Below are positions 15,882 through 24,376 of a stretch of 64,000 nt of DNA, one piece after another. The notes under the pieces are model-generated. The model saw nothing but the letters and a program-made list of their open reading frames with translations. It was not told the origin of the DNA and made no database searches. The translations under genes were made by a program, and so were the position numbers. Within the stretch, counting starts at the first letter, position 1. The number at the start of each line of letters is the position of its first letter. The DNA lies in the NCBI RefSeq assembly GCF_017874235.1, contig NZ_JAGGLC010000004.1, positions 124,001 to 188,000 on the forward strand. Direction: 5' to 3'. This DNA comes from Halolamina salifodinae (lineage in GTDB: Archaea > Halobacteriota > Halobacteria > Halobacteriales > Haloferacaceae).

Positions 15882-18269
15882 ATGACGGGAACACGAACGC
15901 GCGGCGGGTTCGTCTTCCAGGCGGTCGAGGGGGTCCGAACCCTCTTCGAGAACCCGCCCACGGGGACGGCCGCCGACTACGTGCCGGCACTCACCCGCCG
16001 GCTGTTCGACGGCGTCCTCGGCTACGACGATATCGCCTACAGCCAGCGCAACGACTGGGAGTCGGTCACGTTCGTCGACGACGACGGCCAGCCGGCGGTC
16101 GTGCTCACCGCGACGGGGGTCGGCGAGGATATCCGCGGCGCCCGCCGGCGGGCGGTCGCCGCGCTCGAAACGGAGCCGAGCGCCCGCTACGCCGTCGCCA
16201 CCAACCGCGACGAGATGGTCGTGCTCGCCCGCTGTTCGCCCGACCACCCCGACGCCACCGAACGCGACGGGATCGCGATCCGGACTCTCACCGAGATCGG
16301 CGTGCGCGCGGCCGTCGAGCGCTCCGCCGGGCGCTCGCTGGCAGAGGCGCTCACGCCGGACCAACAGCTCTCCTTCGCGAAACTCACCGCGCTCCAGCGC
16401 GACGCCGTCTCGGCCGCGCGAGACGACCCGGATGCCGACGACCCCGAACCCACGCTGGGCGACCTGACGGCGTCGTCGCCCAGCCACGAAACCACCCCTG
16501 AGACGCTCGCCGATACCCTGACCGAGACGCTGGAAGACGTGCTGCGACCGGCCGTCTCGGACGCGTTCGGCCGGCTCTCCCACCGGATTCAGGCGTTCGC
16601 TGACCGGGAATCCACCCTCGAGGAGCGTATCGAGGAGGCGAAAGCCGCCGGCGACGAGGTGGCGGTCACGGACCTGCGGGCGGACCTGTTCGACCTGCGC
16701 GAGCAGTACGCGACCGCCCGACGGCTCGAAGCGGGGTTCGCCCGCTGGCGCCGCGTCGCTGCCGACGGCAGCGAGGCCGAGGCCGCGGAGGCGTTCGTGG
16801 CCGAGTCCGCCGCCGTCGCACTCGACACCTTACTGCTCGCCCGCGTCGCCGCCGACCGCGGGCTGGCGGGGGATCTGGGCGCCTACCGGGAGTTCTGGGC
16901 TGACGAGGCCGAGCACGCCCATCGCGACGCCGCCGACATGGTCCAGGTCGTCCGTGAGGAGCTATCCGGCGTCAGCGAGGACGCCACCGACGACGGAACC
17001 TTCGCGTGGGTGTTCGAGGCCGGCATCGCCGACGCGTTCGCCGACGCCGTCGCCGCCCTGGAGGCCGTCGACGTGGGCGATCTCGACGCCCGGGAGCTAA
17101 CCGAGGCGTTCGACGGCCATCTCGGCGCCGACGCCCGGCCCGTCCGCGGCGCCACGCGGCCCTCCACGGCCGGCCTCCTCCTCGACCGCGCGGGCTACAC
17201 GCCCGACGCCGCCATCGACGACGCCGGCTCTGACCTGCTCGACCCGGCGTGTGGCGACGGCAGCCTGCTCGTGGGGGCGGCCGACCGCCTGCTCGCGCGA
17301 CTCGACCGGACCGATGCGACCCCCGCAGAGACGCTCGAAGCCGTCCGGGACCGCCTCCACGGCTTCGACGTCCACCCCTACGCAGTCCACCTCGCGGAGA
17401 GTCGGCTGCTGCTCCGGACCGTCGACGTGCACGCCGACGCCGCGGTGGCCGACGGGAGCTTCTCGCTCGGGCGGTTCGGGGTTCACCGAACCGACGCGCT
17501 GCGCGACGAGCGCGGTGGCCGCTTCGCTGGCACTGCCGGCGGACGGCGCGCCCGCCGGCGCGAGCAGGCCGCCGACGTGAAAGCCCGCGACGGGTTCGGG
17601 TTCGTCGTCAGCGATCCCCCGAACGGCCCGGTCGAGGAGCCACCCGAAACCGACTGGAACGCCGCCGCGGGCGCCGACTGGTCCGCGTTGTTTCTGGAGC
17701 GGACGGGCCACTGGCTGGCCGACGGCGGCCGGCTCTCGATGGCCGTCGACGGCAGCCTGCTCGACGACGAGGCCGCCGCGGGCACGCGCTCGCGGCTGGC
17801 AACGGGGTTCCGGATGCGGGAACTGATCGAGTTCGACACCGGCGGCGGCGCCGCACCGCTGTTCGTCGCCGCCGAGCGCGTCGATTCCGGTGCCGAGAGC
17901 GACTCGTTCACCTACGCCCGGGTGACGCCAACCTTCCTCGACCTGGTGCGCGAGGGGCTGATCCGCCCGGGCAGCGGCGAGGAGACGACGCCCGCCGAGT
18001 TGGTCTCGCGCTGTCTCCCCGGAAGCGCTGGCGGGGACCCGCCGTCAATGGAGACCGTGCTGGTCGAACTCGGCCTCGTCTGTGACGCCACCGTCGATGG
18101 GCCAATGCCCGTCGAGGTGCAGTCGGTCGACGGCGACCGACTCGCCGAGGGCGCGTGGGCGTTCGGCGCCGATTCCGCGGCGGCCGCCGAGGAGTCGATC
18201 TCGCCACTCGACGGGCAGACGACCGACGAACCCGATATCGGCAGCCCTCGCTCGCGCGTCGAGAAGTGA
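15882..18269 (+). CDS. Orphan N6-adenine DNA methylase-like protein (type IIG-like layout, motif IV altered)
   Basis: A 795-aa acidic protein. The N-terminal ~130 residues have the strand pattern of a restriction-nuclease-like domain (DWESVTFVDDDGQPAVVLTA) but without E-x-K. A helical connector with coiled coil follows (about 190-330). The SAM-binding motif I is clear (LLDPACGDGSLLVGA, about 455-470), with FDVHPYAVHLAESRLLL as motif II. The catalytic motif, normally N/D-PP-Y/F, reads SDPPNGP: the aromatic residue is replaced by Asn. FLERTGHWLADGGRLSMAV matches the strand after motif IV. No restriction or specificity gene is adjacent. The start is the ATG preceded by GGCGAGG; an in-frame GTG 27 bp upstream is less likely. 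Confidence 0.78.
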   Translation: MTGTRTRGGFVFQAVEGVRTLFENPPTGTAADYVPALTRRLFDGVLGYDDIAYSQRNDWESVTFVDDDGQPAVVLTATGVGEDIRGARRRAVAALETEPSARYAVATNRDEMVVLARCSPDHPDATERDGIAIRTLTEIGVRAAVERSAGRSLAEALTPDQQLSFAKLTALQRDAVSAARDDPDADDPEPTLGDLTASSPSHETTPETLADTLTETLEDVLRPAVSDAFGRLSHRIQAFADRESTLEERIEEAKAAGDEVAVTDLRADLFDLREQYATARRLEAGFARWRRVAADGSEAEAAEAFVAESAAVALDTLLLARVAADRGLAGDLGAYREFWADEAEHAHRDAADMVQVVREELSGVSEDATDDGTFAWVFEAGIADAFADAVAALEAVDVGDLDARELTEAFDGHLGADARPVRGATRPSTAGLLLDRAGYTPDAAIDDAGSDLLDPACGDGSLLVGAADRLLARLDRTDATPAETLEAVRDRLHGFDVHPYAVHLAESRLLLRTVDVHADAAVADGSFSLGRFGVHRTDALRDERGGRFAGTAGGRRARRREQAADVKARDGFGFVVSDPPNGPVEEPPETDWNAAAGADWSALFLERTGHWLADGGRLSMAVDGSLLDDEAAAGTRSRLATGFRMRELIEFDTGGGAAPLFVAAERVDSGAESDSFTYARVTPTFLDLVREGLIRPGSGEETTPAELVSRCLPGSAGGDPPSMETVLVELGLVCDATVDGPMPVEVQSVDGDRLAEGAWAFGADSAAAAEESISPLDGQTTDEPDIGSPRSRVEK

Positions 18270-18324
18270 GGCGGGGTTTGCCGGATCGCACAAGCCATTA
18301 GCCGTGGCGCTCGCAGGCCCGGGC

Positions 18325-19533
18325 ATGGAGACCACGGAGGCGTTCGTCGGCCTCGACTGTATCGACTGTGGCGAGCGGTTCGATGCCGAAACGGCGACCC
18401 ACCGCTGCCCGGACTGTGGCGGCATTCTCGACCCGGCCTACGACTACGACCAGATCGACGTGTCTCGGGAGACGTTCGAGTCCGAGCCGTTCGACTCGCT
18501 GTGGCGCTACGACGCGCTGCTGCCGTTCCCCCGCGAGTCGGCCGTCTCGATGGGCGAGGGCGCGACGCCGCTCGTCGAATGTCCCAACCTCGCAGACGCG
18601 ATGGGTGTCGGCGAAGTGTACCTCAAGGACGAGGGGATGAACCCCACGGGGACGTTCAAGGACCGCGGGCAGACCGGCGCGCTGACCGCCGCGGCCCAGC
18701 ACGGCGCCGAGACGGTCGCGCTCAACACCGCCGGCAACGCCGGGCAGTCCTCGGCGGCCTACGCGGCCCGCACGGGCATGGACGCGCACGTCTGGATGGC
18801 CGAGCGCGCGGGCTACACCCAGAAGGCGATGGTGGAGGTCCACGGCGGCGAACTCCACATCGTGGAGGGGGAGATCACCGACGCCGGCGCGGCCTACGCC
18901 GAACGGATGGACGAGGAGGACTGGTACTCCACCAAGACGTTCGTCACGCCGTACCGCCACGAGACCAAGAAGACGATGCTGTACGAGACGGTCGAACAGC
19001 TCGACTGGGAGGTCCCTGACGCCGTGGTCTACCCGACCGGCGGCGGCGTCGGTCTCGTCGGGATGCACAAGGGCGCCAAAGAGCTCCGCGATCTGGGCCT
19101 CATCGACGGCCTGCCGGGCATGTACGCCGCGCAGGCCGCCGGCTGTGCCCCGGTCGTCGAGGCGTGGGAGCAGGGCGAGTCGATCCACGAGGCGTGGGGC
19201 GACGAGGAGATCACGACCATTCTCAACGGCATCGCCGTCCCCGACCCGGGCGCGAGTCCGATGATCCTCGACGCACTCGAAGAGAGCGACGGCGGCGCCG
19301 TCGCCGCCGCCGACGAGGCGATCCTCGACGCCGCCGTGGAGATTGCCCAGACTGAGGGGCTGGAGATGGGCGCGACCTGCGCCGCCGCGGCCGCCGGCGC
19401 GTTCGACCTGGCCGAGGAGGACGAACTCGGCGAGGACGACACGGTCGTCCTGCTGAACACTGGCGCCGGCAACAAGGACGTGGACACGCTGCGAAGTCAC
19501 CTCGGGGAGCGGGAGTTCGAGAGCGGGGAGTAG
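18325..19533 (+). CDS. thrC: Threonine synthase (PLP-dependent)
   Basis: A 402-aa fold-type II PLP enzyme. The N-terminus carries a zinc-ribbon-like pair of CxxC motifs (CIDCGERF and CPDCGG), as in archaeal and plant-type threonine synthases. The PLP lysine is in NPTGTFKDRGQTGAL. The phosphate-binding and Asn-containing loops are seen in NTAGNAGQSSAAYAARTG, YPTGGGVGLVGM and LLNTGAGNKD near the C-terminus. It converts O-phospho-L-homoserine to threonine. A paralogue with a different amino-acid substrate cannot be excluded, since haloarchaea carry more than one ThrC-like protein. It lies 55 bp downstream of the methylase-like gene. Confidence 0.85.
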   Translation: METTEAFVGLDCIDCGERFDAETATHRCPDCGGILDPAYDYDQIDVSRETFESEPFDSLWRYDALLPFPRESAVSMGEGATPLVECPNLADAMGVGEVYLKDEGMNPTGTFKDRGQTGALTAAAQHGAETVALNTAGNAGQSSAAYAARTGMDAHVWMAERAGYTQKAMVEVHGGELHIVEGEITDAGAAYAERMDEEDWYSTKTFVTPYRHETKKTMLYETVEQLDWEVPDAVVYPTGGGVGLVGMHKGAKELRDLGLIDGLPGMYAAQAAGCAPVVEAWEQGESIHEAWGDEEITTILNGIAVPDPGASPMILDALEESDGGAVAAADEAILDAAVEIAQTEGLEMGATCAAAAAGAFDLAEEDELGEDDTVVLLNTGAGNKDVDTLRSHLGEREFESGE

Positions 19534-19838
19534 ACGAGTCTGGCTCTGTTGAAACCCTATTTATCAGACACTATCTGCGGTGAAAGAGCTGGCAAGTGGG
19601 GTTGCCTACTTAACTGACGTTCCAGAGGGTCTCCTGAATTAAGAATCCGTACTTTGATCTATATTTAACCAACTCAGCCGAGACTGCTTCTTTAGGTTGG
19701 TTAAGAATGTGGGCTATGGAGCCTGTATATCTCGAACCGGCTTTACGGTGAACTACTCTGGATCGCTAGCTGACATTTTTCGCGTATCTGGCAGAAAGTT
19801 GCTGTTGTTCATTTCACAATCTAGGATAGAATTGTAAG
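19534..19838. other. AT-rich non-coding flank of the low-GC island
   Basis: This 305-bp stretch has base composition sharply lower in GC than thrC just before it. I see no open frame with coding character. It contains the left inverted repeat (19542-19554) and probably the terminator region for the minus-strand genes of the island. Confidence 0.6.
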
Positions 19839-20300
19839 TTAATTAGATGCGCTAATATATCGGTGAACCCCTCTCCCAACAATACCGAGGGCGAGACCGA
19901 CGAAATAGGCAAAAATGCCGTATTCAATCCACGTAATGCTACGACGAAGAGGAAATAGCGTCCCCCCAAGTTGAGTGCCCGTCCCCGCCGCTATGAGGAT
20001 AAAGTATCCTTGTGAAAGGAATGCGAGCGAAATCAGCCACGGGAAAAGTGTTGAGACGGCTACCCCCTCAATAAAGGATCGAACACCAAAGGATCGCTGT
20101 AATACTCCCCAGCCGAGAGGTGGGGTATACATCAGCACGTGAAGTAGGAGATTGTTCAGCGTTGGTCCATCTAAAGCAAGTGTTCTCGTGGGCTCAAATG
20201 GGTGGCGTTGATCAACCACGCAGATGAGATAGCCGAGACAGACAGCGGCTAGGATGGGTGCGTACCATTCAATATCACGGCCCAAAACGGACACTGACAT
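19839..20300 (-). CDS. Multi-pass membrane protein of unknown function in the low-GC island
   Basis: A 153-aa hydrophobic protein with about four membrane segments (around residues 12-30, 48-66, 82-105 and 124-145; for example PWLISLAFLSQGYFILIAAG and YGIFAYFVGLALGIVGRGVH). I do not recognise a family. Its start lies 7 bp after the stop of the trypsin-like protease gene on the same strand, so the two form an operon. Partner roles such as immunity, membrane anchoring or acting as substrate are possible but unsupported. Codon usage is AT-rich like the rest of the island. Confidence 0.75.
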   Translation of the reverse strand: MSVSVLGRDIEWYAPILAAVCLGYLICVVDQRHPFEPTRTLALDGPTLNNLLLHVLMYTPPLGWGVLQRSFGVRSFIEGVAVSTLFPWLISLAFLSQGYFILIAAGTGTQLGGTLFPLRRSITWIEYGIFAYFVGLALGIVGRGVHRYISASN

Positions 20301-20307
20301 TATTCTA

Positions 20308-21546
20308 CTATGGGCTTACTGCTCCTCCGCCAATAGAGAAGGGATTGTTTTCGATCACTCTCCATATTGGATATGAAACCGGTTGAGGCATTTTAAGCAT
20401 ATCTCCGCCGTTACATCCCGGATATGTGTCTGTGCTATCATAGTTCTTCCCAGCTGAGATTAAAGAGAGCAAAGCTGCGTCCTCACCCAGATCATACCAA
20501 ATGGGGCCACCAGAATCGCCCTGTGCACCTCGCGTGTCGGTTTGAATCGCGCTGAGATAATAATCGATACAGCCCTTCCTGAATAGTTTCCCCCTTTCAA
20601 TTACTTGTCCATCTGAATACCCTGTTGTTGCCCCAAACTTCGTTACTGTCCTGTTCTCACTAGCTACGGTACCAATACCTTCATCTGTTAGATAGCCGCT
20701 TACAGTTGTGAGATTCTCGTCTATTGATTCGCCGTCCTCTCTTATTCCAGTAACTATTTTCCCGCTGATATTCACCCCCGTTTCGGGCTCCGCTAATATC
20801 CAGTCATGGCTGATGTTATTCATATCTGTCCCAGTTGCAATCGGCTCTCCGTTGACGTCTGTTACTGTTCCTCCATTGCCCGAGACACACTCCCCTTGTG
20901 CTGGGTCCTTCGATGTGAATCCGTGATTTACACTATACATATATGATTTGTATTTTTTATTATGGTAGATCCGGACGCCAGACGTCATATATCCACCTGG
21001 TGAGTTCACGTATAATCCGCCCGGGAAGGGATTCGGACTATATTCGCCACGACACATCATCTCCTTTGTTCCACCTTCTACGACTGTCTTTATTCTATTC
21101 GTTTTTAGGTTGTTACTGGGATTGATTCCCAACTCTTCCACAGTTTCCGGAATGTCATCTGGACCAACTATATCTATTGTTTCGTTCGAAGGTGCTTGGC
21201 TCTCAGCAGGTTGCATATGAACTGTAATTTCTGGGTAGGATACACCATCGGAGGCCTTGTCTGAATTCGTCAGAGATATACCATTATATCTATCATATTT
21301 TGATAGAATCATATGAACCTGCTCTTCTATAGATTTCACTTCTTCTCTATGATTAAGCCACTCTTTCGGGACTTTCTCCGTCGCAATAGGTTCATCCTGA
21401 AGTCCACCACGGGCAATCACGACTCGCTTGGTTCTGTTGACTTTCCCCGCTACTGGAATTGAGAGTCCCGGTATACTACTGATCCCGACGCTTGCACCTA
21501 GCCCTTTGATTACTCCTCGCCGACTTACTCTGTTAAGGTCCGTCAT
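20308..21546 (-). CDS. Tat-exported trypsin-like (S1) serine protease
   Basis: A 412-aa preproprotein. The N-terminus has a twin-arginine signal (SRRGVIKGLGAS, residues 8-19) followed by a hydrophobic stretch. Residues about 40-165 look like a propeptide. The chymotrypsin-fold domain starts near 165, with His208 in YSVNHGF, Asp248 in NISHDWILA and the nucleophile Ser345 in RGAQGDSGGPIWYD. Cys166/Cys220 and Cys326/Cys378 could form disulphides outside the cell. Lys and Asn content is much higher than in neighbouring proteins, matching the AT-rich DNA and pointing to transfer. It is the first gene of the two-gene unit inside the inverted repeats. The substrate is unknown. Confidence 0.88.
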   Translation of the reverse strand: MTDLNRVSRRGVIKGLGASVGISSIPGLSIPVAGKVNRTKRVVIARGGLQDEPIATEKVPKEWLNHREEVKSIEEQVHMILSKYDRYNGISLTNSDKASDGVSYPEITVHMQPAESQAPSNETIDIVGPDDIPETVEELGINPSNNLKTNRIKTVVEGGTKEMMCRGEYSPNPFPGGLYVNSPGGYMTSGVRIYHNKKYKSYMYSVNHGFTSKDPAQGECVSGNGGTVTDVNGEPIATGTDMNNISHDWILAEPETGVNISGKIVTGIREDGESIDENLTTVSGYLTDEGIGTVASENRTVTKFGATTGYSDGQVIERGKLFRKGCIDYYLSAIQTDTRGAQGDSGGPIWYDLGEDAALLSLISAGKNYDSTDTYPGCNGGDMLKMPQPVSYPIWRVIENNPFSIGGGAVSP

Positions 21547-21739
21547 TTCGAAACCAAAATCTACCTGTATAGATATAATACTTTCGGACTATAGTTATTC
21601 ATACGATATAAATATCGAGTTCAGAGCCATTGCTGCAACACCCAATCAGTAAATGAGCTGTACTTACCGATCACCCCAAATCTGTCACGAGTTGACGATT
21701 TCAACAGAACCACAAGAGCCCCCTTGGGGGTGCTTTCTT

Positions 21740-21757
21740 GTATACGGGGCCGTATAC
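21740..21757. promoter_or_regulatory. Palindrome before vapB, possible autoregulatory operator
   Basis: A perfect inverted repeat with 8-nt arms, GTATACGG-GG-CCGTATAC, ends 7 bp before the vapB ATG. VapBC operons are commonly repressed by the antitoxin-toxin complex at such palindromes. It could also contain the promoter (TATAC). Upstream, CCCCC-TT-GGGGG (21719-21730) is a second, simpler hairpin. Confidence 0.55.
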
Positions 21758-21764
21758 ATGGCGT

Positions 21765-21974
21765 ATGAGCAAGAGTATCCGCGTCGACGAGGAGACGCAT
21801 GCGGCGCTGTCGGCGCTCAAGCGGGAGGACGAGACGTACGACGACATCCTCTCGCGCCTGCTTGAAGAGCGTCGCGAGGCCGTCGTCGAGGGTGCGGGGC
21901 TGTGGGAAGAGAGCGACGCCGCCACGGCCGCACGCGAGGCCCGCGAGCGCTCGAAGCGGAGCATCGGGCAGTGA
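21765..21974 (+). CDS. vapB: VapB-family antitoxin
   Basis: A 69-aa protein beginning MSKSIRVDEETHAALSALKR. The N-terminal strand plus two helices (ETYDDILSRLLEERREAV) are typical of haloarchaeal VapB/DUF7557 antitoxins with a ribbon-helix-helix-like DNA-binding part. The C-terminal charged helix (AATAAREARERSKRS) would block the toxin. The stop overlaps the GTG start of vapC (GTGA). An in-frame start 27 bp upstream falls in the palindrome and is less likely. The pair sits just outside the right inverted repeat of the low-GC island and is itself GC-rich. Confidence 0.85.
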   Translation: MSKSIRVDEETHAALSALKREDETYDDILSRLLEERREAVVEGAGLWEESDAATAAREARERSKRSIGQ

Positions 21975-22363
21975 CGCTCTACGACAGCAGTGTCCTCATC
22001 GACTACCTCGCCGGAGACTCAACAGCAGTTCAGTACGTCGAAAGTCGGTTAGACGAGCGAGCGGTCGCTCCACCGCTCGTGCTGTTCGAGGTGTACCAGG
22101 GGGAGGTGTTCAAGTCCGGCGTGGCCGACTTCGAGGCTGTCGACGACGCGCTGGCGTGGGTAACAGTCGTGGAGACGGATCGGGAAGTGGCTCGAACTGC
22201 TGCGATGGTCCAGAACGAACTACACAACGCCGGGACAGCGCTTGCACCACGCGACGCCTTCGTCGCCGGTACCGCTGTCGCGCTGGACGAAACGCTTGCA
22301 GTCGCGGACGACGACTTCGACGTGGCGTCGCTGGCCGACGTAGTCGATATCGACCTCCTGTAG
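21971..22363 (+). CDS. vapC: VapC-family PIN-domain toxin ribonuclease
   Basis: A 130-aa PIN domain, the normal length for VapC. The acidic metal-binding residues are visible: Asp in TLYDSSVLIDYLAG, Glu in PLVLFEVYQG, Asp in LAPRDAFVAGTA and Asp in AVADDDFDVAS. VapC toxins are endoribonucleases, often cutting initiator tRNA or rRNA, and are held inactive by VapB. The start is GTG at 21971, overlapping the antitoxin stop by 4 nt; the longer upstream frame lies within vapB and is not PIN-like. Confidence 0.9.
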   Translation: MTLYDSSVLIDYLAGDSTAVQYVESRLDERAVAPPLVLFEVYQGEVFKSGVADFEAVDDALAWVTVVETDREVARTAAMVQNELHNAGTALAPRDAFVAGTAVALDETLAVADDDFDVASLADVVDIDLL

Positions 22364-22412
22364 GGTCCTTCATCTACGGTCCTTTTTACCCGATGCCGCC
22401 GAAACCCGGCGT

Positions 22413-23645
22413 ATGACCACGATCAAGGACTCCGTCCACGACCACATCGAGGTGGAGGGGGTCGCCGCCGACCTGCTGGACACCCCCGCAGTCCAGCGGC
22501 TTCGCCACATCAAGCAGTTGGGGACGGTGCAGTTGGCCTACCCCTCGGCCAACCACACGCGCTTCGAGCACTCGCTGGGCGTCTACCACCTCGCCGAGCA
22601 GGCGCTGGAACACATGGATGTCGACGGCATCGACGCCGAACGCGTCCGCGCGGCGGCGATGCTCCACGATGTCGGTCACGGCCCCTTTTCACACAACATC
22701 GAGTCGCTGACCCACCGCGAGACGGGGAAGTACCACGACGACGTCGACGAACTGCTCGCGCAGGGGCAGGTCGGCGACGTGCTCCGGAGAAACGGCCTCG
22801 ATCCCTCCCGCGTCGCCGGTCTCGTCGCCGGCGAGGGGAAGTACGGCCAACTCGTCTCCGGGGAACTGGACGTGGACCGGATGGACTACCTCGTTCGGGA
22901 TGCCCACCACACCGGCGTCCCCTACGGTACTATCGACCCCGGGCGACTCGTCCGGGCGCTGCAGTTCGTCGATGGCGAACTCGTGCTCGCGCCGGGGAAC
23001 GTCCAGAGCGCCGAGTCGCTGCTGGTCGCGCGGGCGCTGATGAACCCTACCGTCTACTCCCACCACGTCGCCCGGATCAGTAAGGCGATGCTGCGGCAGG
23101 CCGCCGAGCGACTGCTTCGGAGCGACCCCGACCTGACCGCCGAGGAACTCCGGCGGATGGACGACCACGGCCTCATCGTCGCGATGCGGCTCTGTGCGGA
23201 GACCGCGGCGTTCGCCCGCCGATACGCCGAACGGGACCTGTACAAACGCGCGGTCTGGGCGGAGTTGGGCGGCGTCCCCGACTGGCTGCTCGACGCGGAT
23301 CACGAGGACCTGCGCGAACTGGAGGCCGAGATCGCGGGGGCCTGTGACCTCGACCCGCGGGAGGTGATCGTCGACGTGGCCAGCGATCCGGCGATGACCG
23401 AGTCCACGAGTCGGGTGATGGTCGGCGACGAGATCCGGGAACTCGGCCGGCAGTCGCCGCTGGTGAAGGCGCTCCGGACCGCCCAGTACCAGCAGTGGCG
23501 GCTGGGCGTCTACACCGTCGAGGAAGCGTCCGAACGCGTCGGCCGCGTGGCCGTCGATATCCTCGGTCTCGAGGTCGACGGCGCGCTGGTGAGCGAGCGC
23601 CGCGGCCGGCCGGCGACGCTCGACGAGTTCGCTGACGCGACGTAG
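22413..23645 (+). CDS. HD-domain phosphohydrolase
   Basis: A 410-aa protein of the dNTPase-like HD family. The metal-binding H...HD...D set is visible: His in ANHTRFEHSLGVYHL, HD in AAMLHDVGHGPFSHN, and Asp in ELDVDRMDYLVRDAHHTG. It starts MTTIKDSVHDHIEVEGVAAD, the usual form of archaeal members. Such enzymes hydrolyse nucleotides (dGTPase or SAMHD1-like), but the substrate here is unproven. It follows vapC by 49 bp. The C-terminal third (TMTESTSRVMVGDEIRELG) is conserved in archaeal homologues from memory. Confidence 0.88.
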   Translation: MTTIKDSVHDHIEVEGVAADLLDTPAVQRLRHIKQLGTVQLAYPSANHTRFEHSLGVYHLAEQALEHMDVDGIDAERVRAAAMLHDVGHGPFSHNIESLTHRETGKYHDDVDELLAQGQVGDVLRRNGLDPSRVAGLVAGEGKYGQLVSGELDVDRMDYLVRDAHHTGVPYGTIDPGRLVRALQFVDGELVLAPGNVQSAESLLVARALMNPTVYSHHVARISKAMLRQAAERLLRSDPDLTAEELRRMDDHGLIVAMRLCAETAAFARRYAERDLYKRAVWAELGGVPDWLLDADHEDLRELEAEIAGACDLDPREVIVDVASDPAMTESTSRVMVGDEIRELGRQSPLVKALRTAQYQQWRLGVYTVEEASERVGRVAVDILGLEVDGALVSERRGRPATLDEFADAT

Positions 23646-23725
23646 ACGGAACGAGCCGCGCGCCTGAGGTGCAACCGGTTTCGGCTTTCCGCGCGTTTAT
23701 GAGTCGGCGGTGCGGATGCGAGGCC

Positions 23726-24199
23726 ATGACCGGTACCGTCGAGTACGTCCACGTCGCCGGCGAGGCGGGCGCCCCACCCCAGCAGCGCGAATCCGTCGAG
23801 GCCGTCGTCGGGAAGGGCCTGCAGGGCGACCGCTACTTCGAGAAGGAGGGGACGTTCTCCACCGACGAGGAGGACCGCACCCGCGACCTGACCCTGATCG
23901 AGGCCGAGGCCATCGAGCAGGCCGAAGCCGACTACGACGTGGAGTTCGAACCCGGGATCCACCGCCGGAACCTCACCGTCCGCGGCGTGGGGCTGAACCG
24001 CCTGCTGGGCGAGCGCTTCCGCGTCGGCGACGCCGTCGTCGAGGGGGCGGAGCTCTGCGAGCCCTGCACCTACCTCGAACGGAAACTCGAGGAAAAGGGG
24101 ATCCGAGAAGCGCTCGTCCACCGTGGCGGCCTGCGGTGTGAGATCGTCGAGACCGGCGAGATTGCTGTCGGCGACGACATCGGGACGGGCGACACATGA
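23726..24199 (+). CDS. MOSC domain protein
   Basis: A 157-aa single-domain MOSC protein. Conserved features are VVGKGLQGDRYFEKEG near the start, the DLTLIEAEAIE segment, PGIHRRNLTVRGVGLNRLLG, and the Cys-containing loop AELCEPCTYLERK that in MOSC proteins handles sulphur bound to the molybdenum cofactor. The probable role is in molybdenum cofactor sulphuration or in a molybdo-enzyme for N-hydroxylated substrates. The start is the ATG giving MTGTVEYVHVAGEAG. It overlaps the next small gene by 4 nt. Confidence 0.88.
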   Translation: MTGTVEYVHVAGEAGAPPQQRESVEAVVGKGLQGDRYFEKEGTFSTDEEDRTRDLTLIEAEAIEQAEADYDVEFEPGIHRRNLTVRGVGLNRLLGERFRVGDAVVEGAELCEPCTYLERKLEEKGIREALVHRGGLRCEIVETGEIAVGDDIGTGDT

Positions 24200-24375
24200 G
24201 CGACAGCGAGTTCGGCCTCAACCGCGAACTCCGGGTTCGTCTGGCGTTCGCCGCCGTCGCCGCCATCCTCGGCGTCGGCGCGGCGACGTTCACCGACGTC
24301 TCGGAGTGGATCGCGTTCGCCATCGTCGTCCTGCTGGGGATCGTGGCGCCGCGGCTCTACCTCTACGTCGAGTAG
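24196..24375 (+). CDS. Small two-helix membrane protein
   Basis: A 59-aa protein (MSDSEFGLNRELRVRLAFAA to LYLYVE) whose ATG overlaps the stop of the MOSC gene (ATGA), so it should be translationally coupled. Two hydrophobic segments (LAFAAVAAILGVGAATF and WIAFAIVVLLGIVAPRLYLY) make it a likely inner-membrane protein. It has no recognised family. It is convergent with pccX, with a 1-nt gap. Confidence 0.72.
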   Translation: MSDSEFGLNRELRVRLAFAAVAAILGVGAATFTDVSEWIAFAIVVLLGIVAPRLYLYVE

Positions 24376-24376
24376 C

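Larger units (their letters stand above)
19542..21711. mobile_element. AT-rich insert bounded by 13-bp inverted repeats, no transposase
   Basis: GGCTCTGTTGAAA at 19542-19554 is matched in inverted orientation by TTTCAACAGAACC at 21699-21711 (12 of 13 positions). The TCTGTTGAAA core recalls ends of IS6-family insertion sequences. The roughly 2.17 kb between them is clearly AT-rich, unlike the GC-rich genes on both sides, and holds a secreted protease and a membrane protein but no transposase. I could not find a convincing target duplication. It is best described as transferred cargo with IS-like ends. Confidence 0.65.

Noticed and set aside
19542-21711. Complete insertion sequence
   Set aside because: No transposase is encoded; neither cargo protein has DDE or HUH features.
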